Positions 8,909 to 16,159 of a stretch of DNA of 64,000 nucleotides are shown piece by piece. The position numbers and the translations under genes were made by a program. Source of the DNA: Acaryochloris sp. CCMEE 5410 (lineage in GTDB: Bacteria > Cyanobacteriota > Cyanobacteriia > Thermosynechococcales > Thermosynechococcaceae); the NCBI RefSeq assembly GCF_000238775.2, contig NZ_AFEJ02000002.1, positions 186,001 through 250,000 on the forward strand, written 5' to 3'. The notes beneath the pieces are model-generated. The model saw only the letters and a program-made list of their open reading frames with translations. It was not told the DNA's origin and did no database searches. Positions within the stretch are counted from its first letter, which is position 1; each line of letters opens with the position of its first letter.

Positions 8909-9802
8909 GTGGGTTCTTATGGTGTTAAGCCCAATCCCTATGCTTTCATAGCGTTGCTTCTGGGGGCGGTTGGTATTGCATTTGCTCCCATTTTTGTGCG
9001 CTTGAGTGAAGTAGGGCCGAGTGCAACAGCATTCTATCGATTAGGGTTTGCTGTCCCTTTACTGGGCGCTTGGTTATGGACGTCCCGACCTGCTACATCC
9101 TCCCTCCCGAAAGAACAGCGTGTAACGGGGTTGCCTCTGATATCAGCAGGGTGTTTCTTTGCAGCAGATTTGGCGGTTTGGCATTGGTCTATTCAATTTA
9201 CCTCTGTTGCCAATGCAACCTTGTTGGCTAACTTCGCCCCTATTTTTGTGGTGTTAGGGGGTTGGCTACTGTTTGGGGAAACGGTTTCACGATGGTTTTT
9301 GGTTGCCATTGCTCTCGTTCTCTTAGGGGCGACTCTACTAGTCAGTGCGAGTATCGATACTCAACATTTATTTGGGGATGCATTAGGGCTACTTACGGCT
9401 ATTTTCTACGCTGGATATATTCTGTCTGTGGCTCGGTTACGTTTGCATTTCCCGACGGCAACCATCGCCTTTGCCAGCAGCATCGTTGGAGCTACGATTT
9501 TGTTTTTTGTCGCTTGGCTATCGGGAGAAGGCTTCTTACCTATGACGATGACTGGGTGGTTGTCTTTAGTGGGATTAGCCTGTATTTCTCAGGTGATCGG
9601 CCAAAGTTTGATTATGTTTGCTTTGGCCCATTTACCTTCCGCATTTGCGTCAGTCAGTTTGCTGCTACAACCGGTTACGGCGGCAATTTTGGCTTGGCGA
9701 TTGTTTGGGGAGGCGCTGACCCTGCAGCAAGGCTTTGGGAGCGTTATTGTATTGGCAGGGATTGTTCTGGCTCGTTGGAGCGATCGCAAACCCGTATCAT
9801 AG
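8909..9802 (+). CDS. EamA/DMT-family transporter
   Basis: 297 residues from GTG 8909 (CAGGAAA upstream). Ten hydrophobic segments are arranged as two EamA repeats. The first begins AFIALLLGAVGIAFAPIFVRLSEVGPSATAFYRLGFAVPLLG. The second begins DALGLLTAIFYAGYILSVARL and ends LLLQPVTAAILAWRLFGEALTLQQGFGSVIVLAGIVLAR. These are drug/metabolite exporters of the inner membrane; the substrate cannot be told from sequence. The allA-like gene follows after 30 nt, so co-transcription is likely. Confidence 0.88.
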   Translation: MGSYGVKPNPYAFIALLLGAVGIAFAPIFVRLSEVGPSATAFYRLGFAVPLLGAWLWTSRPATSSLPKEQRVTGLPLISAGCFFAADLAVWHWSIQFTSVANATLLANFAPIFVVLGGWLLFGETVSRWFLVAIALVLLGATLLVSASIDTQHLFGDALGLLTAIFYAGYILSVARLRLHFPTATIAFASSIVGATILFFVAWLSGEGFLPMTMTGWLSLVGLACISQVIGQSLIMFALAHLPSAFASVSLLLQPVTAAILAWRLFGEALTLQQGFGSVIVLAGIVLARWSDRKPVS

Positions 9803-9832
9803 CTTCTGGCAGGATCCTTCGAAGAATCGTCT

Positions 9833-10324
9833 ATGCAATGCTCTACGCAACAACTAATTGCTCAACCCATTACTCCAGAGACATTTCAACCCTACGGTCA
9901 GGTCATATTTGCTTCCGAAGATGGGGCCGTTTATGGTCCTGACAATGCTCAATTACAGTTAGATCAGGGGATTCCCCGGTTCTATATTATGCGACTAGAA
10001 AAGTTGGGACGACGGTTTTCTCGCATTACGCGGCATCTAAAATGTACCCAATGTTTAGGGTCTCTAGCTGGTAAACCCTGGCTGATGGCCGTTGCTCCTC
10101 CAGGAGATGCTGCTCAACCTGCTCTAGATCAGATCACGGCATTTCAAATTCCTGGAGACTGCTTTATCAAATTAGAAGTGGGGACCTGGCATGCGGGTCC
10201 TCACTTCGATACCGACTTTATCGATTTCTATAATTTAGAGCTGTCTGACACCAATCAAGTGGATCACGATACGTGTAACTTGATCAACCAATATAATGTT
10301 GAATTCATCATCACGCCCATGTGA
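9833..10324 (+). CDS. ureidoglycolate lyase (AllA) family protein
   Basis: 163 residues. AllA-type cupins convert ureidoglycolate to glyoxylate and urea in purine breakdown. Seen: PITPETFQPYGQVI near the start, RFYIMRLEKLGRRFSRITRHLKCTQCLGSL, then KPWLMAVAPPGD, ITAFQIPGDCFIKLEVGTWHAGPHF (cupin metal/substrate region) and FYNLELSDTNQVDHDTCNL. Length matches the family (about 160). No other allantoin-pathway genes are nearby, so the physiological substrate is uncertain. Its stop overlaps the start of the next gene by 4 nt (GTGA), implying translational coupling. Confidence 0.8.
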   Translation: MQCSTQQLIAQPITPETFQPYGQVIFASEDGAVYGPDNAQLQLDQGIPRFYIMRLEKLGRRFSRITRHLKCTQCLGSLAGKPWLMAVAPPGDAAQPALDQITAFQIPGDCFIKLEVGTWHAGPHFDTDFIDFYNLELSDTNQVDHDTCNLINQYNVEFIITPM

Positions 10325-11262
10325 TTGCCCTTTCTATCCGTTCGCCAGTGAAGCCCCGTCGTCGTCAATCCCTCCGCCGAAAACTAGCCCAAAGTTTGCC
10401 TCAAAAGAGCTACTTGAAGTTTCAAGATGGCAAATTTAGTATTTCTGGGTTGGGGGTTTGGTATACCTATTGGCGCGATCCCTATCATTTATTGCTGACG
10501 ATTCCTTGGCTGGGCTTTCTGCTCATTCTAGTCGGCGGCTATTTGGTCATTAATGTACTGTTTGCACTGGCCTATCTGGCTGGGGGAGATTGTATCGCCA
10601 ATGCGACACCGGGCTCGTTTTGGGATGCCTTCTTCTTTAGTGTGCAAACTTTGGGAGCCATTGGCTATGGAGCTATGCACCCCACTACGGCTTATGCCAA
10701 TTTTGTGGTTACGATTGAGGCCTTTACCAGCATCCTTAGTGTGGCCTTAATTACGGGTTTGGCGTTTGCGAGATTTTCTCGACCGACAACTCGGGTGTTG
10801 TTTAGCCATGTTGCGGTGATTACACCTTACAATGGCGTCCCAACCTTGATGTTCCGCACTGCCAATCAGCGCCGCAACCAGATTCTTGAAGCTGAAATTA
10901 ATCTCTATTTTCTGCAAGATGAAATCAGCATTGAAGGAGATGCGATGCGGCATTTGTATAATCTCAATTTGCTTCGTCCTCGAACGCCTTCATTCACCCT
11001 GACCTGGACGGTTATGCATCCGATTGATGAATCTAGTCCACTCTATGGTGCTACTGATGAATCCCTTGAACGTACAAAAGCGACCTTAATTGTGACATTG
11101 ACTGGAATTGACGATACGGTGGCTCAATCTTTGCATGCTCGCCATACCTATGGAGCCCTAGATATTATTTGGGATCATAAGTTTATTGATATTTTCCATC
11201 AAACTCCAGATGGGCATCGATATATTGATTACACCCACTTCCACGACGTAGCCCCTAAATAA
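10321..11262 (+). CDS. inward-rectifier-type K+ channel (KirBac family)
   Basis: 313 residues from GTG 10321. Layout: basic N-terminus, slide helix and TM1 (YHLLLTIPWLGFLLILVGGYLVINVLFALAYL, about 55-86), pore helix with filter SVQTLGAIGYGAMHP (107-121), TM2 (VVTIEAFTSILSVALITGLAFARFSRP), and a cytoplasmic Kir beta-domain (FRTANQRRNQILEAEI, FTLTWTVMHPIDESSPL, DIIWDHKFIDIF). The filter reads A-I-G-Y-G where most Kir channels have T-[VI]-G-Y-G. The start overlaps the allA-like stop by 4 nt, so the two proteins are probably made together. Confidence 0.88.
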   Translation: MIALSIRSPVKPRRRQSLRRKLAQSLPQKSYLKFQDGKFSISGLGVWYTYWRDPYHLLLTIPWLGFLLILVGGYLVINVLFALAYLAGGDCIANATPGSFWDAFFFSVQTLGAIGYGAMHPTTAYANFVVTIEAFTSILSVALITGLAFARFSRPTTRVLFSHVAVITPYNGVPTLMFRTANQRRNQILEAEINLYFLQDEISIEGDAMRHLYNLNLLRPRTPSFTLTWTVMHPIDESSPLYGATDESLERTKATLIVTLTGIDDTVAQSLHARHTYGALDIIWDHKFIDIFHQTPDGHRYIDYTHFHDVAPK

Positions 11263-11288
11263 CTCGATCAGAATTAAAACAAGTAGTT

Positions 11289-12902
11289 TTAGAACGAACT
11301 GGGTAATGGTCCCCAACACACTTGCCGGGTATATGCAGTATTTCGAGCCATTGTTTCCTCAATAGTTGATTTGCTTACACCTTCCGTCGCACTATCTAAC
11401 TCCAAAATCTCATTTCCCTCTTCTGCCCCTACCGATTGAGCCACTTCCGAATTTTTTATTGACACGCGTTTCCCTGTAGCAAGCGCAACGTGGCCAGGAT
11501 CAGTTCCAAAAGCAACTACAACTCCCTTTACGAGTGGTGTCGATATGGCAAAAGGGATCTTTGCAATTGCATCTTTGTCTTTTGTCAGAGGTCCTTCGGC
11601 CTTACCACTTGGGCCATCCATAATCGGTTTAACAAAAGCTGGAACACCACCTTTAATAACAATTGCTTTCTTAATATATTTTTTATCTATTAGACCAGCT
11701 TTGAATGCTGCAATAAGTACTGCCTCCCAACAGTTAAATACTTTAGGTTCGGGCTCACCTTCTTTATAGAGCCATAGAGCCAATGGAGTAGCTTGATTCC
11801 CATATTTTCTGGGTGGTTGAGTAGCCAGTCTCTTCGCTAATGGCCCTCCAAGGGTATTTGAACCCCATTCAAAATCCTCATCTTCCATCGACTGCATTGA
11901 CTCAAAAAGAAGATCACCAACACCATCCAATGGCGCAACACTTAAAGCATTCCACTCAATCCAACTCTTCTTATTCTTCTTTCCCTGCAATGTAGTGTAT
12001 TCTTCCTCTGTTCCAGTCGTTATTGCTTCAGCATTTGTGATCTGAAACCACATTGAATTAGACGAATCCATATACCATGTAACACCATCTAATACTTGGT
12101 CCCAATACCACGTTTCAGCTTTTTTCCCTGCCACCCATTGTGCCTGTACGATAGCATTTGACTTTTGCAAATCAGCATTTGAGGATTTCGAATCCTTGAC
12201 CAACACCCCATTTTGTTGAACTACATGTGTGAGTTCGTGAGCAAGGAGTTCTTGCCCCGCTCGGTTGCTTGGTTGGTAGGCTCCTTGGCGAAAAAATAGA
12301 TCTTGGCCTGTGGTAAAGGCACGCGCTTGGATAGATTTGTTGAGTTGATGCGCTTTAGTATCGCTATGGACTCGCACATTACCAAAATTTGCTCCAAAAG
12401 CTTGTTCCATGGGGCCGCGGATCTTATCGTCCAGGGGACGACCACCCCCTCTAGATTGGTTAATGGCTTGTTCTAGGTTGGGGTTCGCATCTTTAGGGCC
12501 ATTGTGTCGTTGAATAATGGGTTTCATCATCAGCTCATCTTGTTCAGGTAAATCCTGACGTTGAGCAGATGATGGAGGATTTAGGCCCTTGGGAGAATGC
12601 ATTTGGGTGACGACCTGCTTGGCCACGCGGTCGGCCTCTTGTTCATATTTATCTCCCGGTGCTCCAATGGTCAGTTTGGGTTGAAAGGGGTTTCCATTGG
12701 TTAAGCGTGGTGGCCCCATCTGCACCATACTGGTATCTAATCTCTGAAATTTCTCCAGTCGTTCTGCATGTTCTGCTAGGCCTTCAGCATTCGACTTAGG
12801 TTCTATGGTGGGGGATGGGGATGTCGGTTGAGTAACGGGTGGGGTAGAGGTAGGGACAGCATCTGTTTTGGCTTGCTGTACCTGATTTTGATGCGTCTGC
12901 AC
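11289..12902 (-). CDS. DUF4157 effector-like protein with Cys/His C-terminal domain
   Basis: 537 residues from GTG 12902 (GGGGGA upstream). Order: low-complexity N-terminus; the motif NAEGLAEHAERLEKFQRL (38-55) shared with two other proteins here; KLTIGAPGDKYEQEADRVA (76-94); DUF4157 (about 150-232) with VRVHSD, FTTGQDLFFRQGAY and the metalloprotease-like HELTHVVQQ (222-230); then a C-terminal domain with FNCWEAVLIAAF (Cys391) and PGHVALATG (His471). DUF4157 is a known marker of CIS-linked proteins. The Cys then His order suggests a papain/NlpC-P60-like fold; a toxin role is inferred. Last gene of the minus-strand CIS arm. Confidence 0.8.
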   Translation of the reverse strand: MQTHQNQVQQAKTDAVPTSTPPVTQPTSPSPTIEPKSNAEGLAEHAERLEKFQRLDTSMVQMGPPRLTNGNPFQPKLTIGAPGDKYEQEADRVAKQVVTQMHSPKGLNPPSSAQRQDLPEQDELMMKPIIQRHNGPKDANPNLEQAINQSRGGGRPLDDKIRGPMEQAFGANFGNVRVHSDTKAHQLNKSIQARAFTTGQDLFFRQGAYQPSNRAGQELLAHELTHVVQQNGVLVKDSKSSNADLQKSNAIVQAQWVAGKKAETWYWDQVLDGVTWYMDSSNSMWFQITNAEAITTGTEEEYTTLQGKKNKKSWIEWNALSVAPLDGVGDLLFESMQSMEDEDFEWGSNTLGGPLAKRLATQPPRKYGNQATPLALWLYKEGEPEPKVFNCWEAVLIAAFKAGLIDKKYIKKAIVIKGGVPAFVKPIMDGPSGKAEGPLTKDKDAIAKIPFAISTPLVKGVVVAFGTDPGHVALATGKRVSIKNSEVAQSVGAEEGNEILELDSATEGVSKSTIEETMARNTAYTRQVCWGPLPSSF

Positions 12903-13038
12903 TGATATTCCCCCAGAATCCGTACGATATCATCGCCGAAGGAATTATCCCACTTCAAAAGGGTCTCAGGACCTCGCCATTGGGCTAATATTTCTGCCGT
13001 TTTCAAAGGCTGCCCAACCTACAAGAATACTTTGATCA
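12903..13038 (-). other. gap with a short coding-like fragment
   Basis: The frame upstream of the DUF4157 gene reads KTAEILAQWRGPETLLKWDN then SFGDDIVRILGEYQ and continues out of frame into that gene. It looks like the tail of a lost protein, but I cannot match it. Confidence 0.25.
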
Positions 13039-14673
13039 CTATCGCTGTTGGAGATCTTGGGCTATTTCCTGGCCAACGGTAGGAACATAGTTACCGACAA
13101 AGCCATGTCCTTTTGTACCACCAACACTCTTTAGCTTCGATTTCTTGGAGCCGCCTGTGCCAATAATCGAGTCGATCTTTCGACCTGTTTCGCTGTATGT
13201 GCCCACAAACATACTGACCAGATCAAGGCCACCCACAAACAGCTTGACATCGATAAAAGCGGAAGGATGCTGAACGGCATTACCTGCATAGATAAGCTGA
13301 ATATAGTTATTCAACTGTTTCTTGGCTTCTTCTGCGGCAAAGCCACTGTAGCTGAGTTCAGCAAGCATATCTGCCGACAACCCAATTTGCGGATCGTTGG
13401 CTTGCCAATAGGCCATCACTTCTTCTTGTCGAGCTGCCCTGATGGAGGGCAATAATTCCTTTGTCAATATTTCATGAACATTGCGAACAGCATTGTCGGT
13501 CTTGATGGTGCCTCGGCTATGGGCAGAAACTGTTACCCGCTTTTTGCTGCGGACCGCATCCAGCATGATATCTTCTTGTTTGCCCGTGGCCTCATCCTCA
13601 ATTTGGAGCTTGCCTTTGATGCAGTCGATCAAATCAAAGACAACATTGCCACGCTGGGCGCTGTAGGTGTACAGAATATCAACCGCATCCTGACCAAAAG
13701 CAACGTCCTCTTTCCCACCTAGAGCCGTATTAACGGTTTCTTGCAGGGCTGCAGCACTAAGTAAGCCAGACTTGGGAGCCACGGCCATGCCGTTGATATG
13801 GGTGACTTTTGGATACCAATCCCCCAAGGGAATGGGATCGGGATAAGGGGCAACCATGGGTGCTTTGCCCTTAAAGTTAGTCACCAGTCCAGTGGCATAG
13901 TAAACGACTGTTCCATCTTCCATCTTCTGGCGTTTGACTTCTTCGATGCGGCGTTGAGGTGCTCGCCCTGAGACTCGAAATTGCTTACTGTCGAAATCGC
14001 TAAAGTCTGAGCCATATTTTTTGCCCGCGCCAGTGACTTCTGCAGAAAAGGCGTTACGTCGAGATCGAGTTGGGGGTGGGTTCTCTGGATCAAAATCTTG
14101 ACTGAGGGAGGTGGCAATTTCCTCCAATTCTGTCATCACTTCTTCTCGAAGCTGGAGGACAACAGGTTTGCGGGTGCTGTCTTCGCTAGCGACTTTGAGC
14201 CAACCATTAATGGCTTCTAGCAATTCGCTGAGCAGAATACTATCCATCCCCGATTGATCAATCTTTTTGAGGGGGCCATCAATGGCAGTTATCCGCTTGC
14301 GAGGATGCAACAATGTCCCTTTAGTCGCTTCCTGAAAGCTTTTAACATCCATTAACCGCTGAATGGGAGAATTGGCACCCATCATAGGAGAGATATGAAG
14401 GTGTGCTGATGGATCAGACGGAGATGTTATATTTTTGTCTCGCTGGGTCTGAAGCCAAGTTTGGGGAGAGTTCCCAGGCGGTTGGTCCATCCAAGCATTC
14501 CCTATCTTGGCCCATTTCTGTTGCTGGGCAGCCCATTCTGCCAGTCCAGCTTCATTGGTTTGTTCTTGTAGAGCTGGAGGCTTTACCAAGCTTTGCTGAG
14601 TAGGTTTCTCAATCTTGGTCTGTCGGGTTTGATTAAGGGATTTCTTCTTCTGCCGAGGACAGTAGGTTCTCAT
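13039..14673 (-). CDS. lipase-like (alpha/beta hydrolase) CIS effector candidate
   Basis: 544 residues, start MRTYCPRQKK, nearly the same as the start of the 864-residue effector upstream (MRTHALRSKK). EAGLAEWAAQQQKWAKIG (41-58) is the shared N-terminal motif. There is no DUF4157. The C-terminal half is hydrolase-like: VTHINGMAVAPKSG (oxyanion-type turn), DILYTYSAQRG, then VTVSAHSRGT with a nucleophile-elbow Ser386 (A-H-S-R-G), and a late His in GHGFVGNYVP (about 523). This fits a serine lipase or esterase, a common effector activity. Export by the CIS is inferred from the shared motif and position. Confidence 0.72.
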   Translation of the reverse strand: MRTYCPRQKKKSLNQTRQTKIEKPTQQSLVKPPALQEQTNEAGLAEWAAQQQKWAKIGNAWMDQPPGNSPQTWLQTQRDKNITSPSDPSAHLHISPMMGANSPIQRLMDVKSFQEATKGTLLHPRKRITAIDGPLKKIDQSGMDSILLSELLEAINGWLKVASEDSTRKPVVLQLREEVMTELEEIATSLSQDFDPENPPPTRSRRNAFSAEVTGAGKKYGSDFSDFDSKQFRVSGRAPQRRIEEVKRQKMEDGTVVYYATGLVTNFKGKAPMVAPYPDPIPLGDWYPKVTHINGMAVAPKSGLLSAAALQETVNTALGGKEDVAFGQDAVDILYTYSAQRGNVVFDLIDCIKGKLQIEDEATGKQEDIMLDAVRSKKRVTVSAHSRGTIKTDNAVRNVHEILTKELLPSIRAARQEEVMAYWQANDPQIGLSADMLAELSYSGFAAEEAKKQLNNYIQLIYAGNAVQHPSAFIDVKLFVGGLDLVSMFVGTYSETGRKIDSIIGTGGSKKSKLKSVGGTKGHGFVGNYVPTVGQEIAQDLQQR

Positions 14674-14881
14674 TGATTCAGGAAAACAGAACTGAATATC
14701 TCTAGCATGCCCAAAAATGCTTGAAGTTCAAGGTCTGACAATTAACTTGGAAATGAATAATCATCTGTGGAGTTAATAAAAAAGCGCCTAGAGAATAACC
14801 TACTTTAAATAAGCGAATATCTTGTTGCAAAAGGGTAGACTTCCCTTAATCCTCGATCGAATACCACCGCCACTAAACTCA

Positions 14882-16159
14882 CTACCGTGCACCAGAAATC
14901 CTTACAATATATGCTCCAACGGCATCTGCCCCAACCAATAAAATTGAACCAGCAGGCTCTATCACTGATTTACTTATAGCTATCGCTCCTTCCCTCTGCA
15001 ATCGCTGCTCATTCACTTCAAATTGCTCGAGTTCTTTTAATTTATGACCATTTTCATCAAAGACAATTAATTTCCTAGCATCTAAAACGTAATAACTATT
15101 TCCCTCGACTGCGATCAAGCGCGAAAATGAACTGCTGAACGAACTTACCTGAAATGAGGGATCAATTGCTTCTCCCGACTTCCAACGAGTGATGCATATT
15201 AAATCTTTTTCTCTTATACCAACATTGAGTTCTTCGTTTTCACGAACTAACCCAGCAATAGATAAACGTTCCGTCTCCAAGCCCTCGGAATTCATCCAAA
15301 TCAATTCTCCCTTTTTAGGAATAGCTAAAAGCACTCTACCGTTTGGCAAAGAGCCCTGAGCCTGATCCAATATATATTGCAGTGGGGGTTCACCAAGGGT
15401 GTGTTGTTGACCCGTTTCTAAATTTTTGCTGACCCAAGTGTGCGTTCCCGCGTCAGAGAAAACAACCCAAGATAAGGAACCTTGATTAACCCATACTTTC
15501 TGGGGTGGCTGACTTTCAAAACTAACAACTGTTGTAGAAGAACCATTGGTCAAATCAATCTTTACAACTTGTCCAACTTCCCTACTCACAGCGTATAGGA
15601 ACGTGGAACCATCAAAATCGACCAAGAGTTGTGCCTGAGTTAAATGCTGTTGAAGCGTTGGCAAATCGTTGCGCTGCCAGATTAATTCGCCTGTACTAGA
15701 AAGCCGCGTTAAAACAGAGTTCATGTCCCGGCGACTCAACACGATTAAGCTCCGATCCTCTGTTGGGACTAGCGCGATTATTTCATCTGTTTCAATTGCC
15801 TTCAGAGAGAAAATATCCGCTGCATCTGTGCCTTGAAGTCTTGCAACTGTACCTTTTGACATCAGCCAAAGTGTACCGTCCGGTCCACGGAACAAATCGG
15901 GGGGAATGCGAGCCAGCATCTTTGGTTTACCCAATTCAAGGGTACTGGCATATAAGATCTGATCTTGAAGTCCATCTTTCTGCCAGGTAACAGAACCGAC
16001 AAGCTGAAACTTATACTGACTCATACAATTTGTTGCTCCATTCAATTGAGGGGAAGGGAAACTATTTCCTATTGGGATGAAAAATAGGCAAGCAACAGTT
16101 ACCCCAGCAAACAAAACTCCGCGCTGCCTCTTACCACGGACATGGTGCAGTATATACAT
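14882..16159 (-). CDS. exported beta-propeller-like protein coupled to effector
   Basis: 425 residues from ATG 16159, which lies 29 nt inside the 3' end of the upstream effector gene, so translation is probably coupled. A basic stretch (KRQRG) and hydrophobic core (VLFAGVTVACLFFIPIG) form a signal peptide or anchor. The rest has repeated blade-like strands: LFRGPDGTLWLMSKGTVARL, IIALVPTEDRSLIVLSRRD, STFLYAVSREVGQVVKIDL, YYVLDARKLIVFDENGHKL. I do not recognise a family. An immunity or delivery-accessory role next to the effector is possible but unproven. A later start at MSQYKF (residue 46) would remove the signal. Confidence 0.6.
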   Translation of the reverse strand: MYILHHVRGKRQRGVLFAGVTVACLFFIPIGNSFPSPQLNGATNCMSQYKFQLVGSVTWQKDGLQDQILYASTLELGKPKMLARIPPDLFRGPDGTLWLMSKGTVARLQGTDAADIFSLKAIETDEIIALVPTEDRSLIVLSRRDMNSVLTRLSSTGELIWQRNDLPTLQQHLTQAQLLVDFDGSTFLYAVSREVGQVVKIDLTNGSSTTVVSFESQPPQKVWVNQGSLSWVVFSDAGTHTWVSKNLETGQQHTLGEPPLQYILDQAQGSLPNGRVLLAIPKKGELIWMNSEGLETERLSIAGLVRENEELNVGIREKDLICITRWKSGEAIDPSFQVSSFSSSFSRLIAVEGNSYYVLDARKLIVFDENGHKLKELEQFEVNEQRLQREGAIAISKSVIEPAGSILLVGADAVGAYIVRISGAR

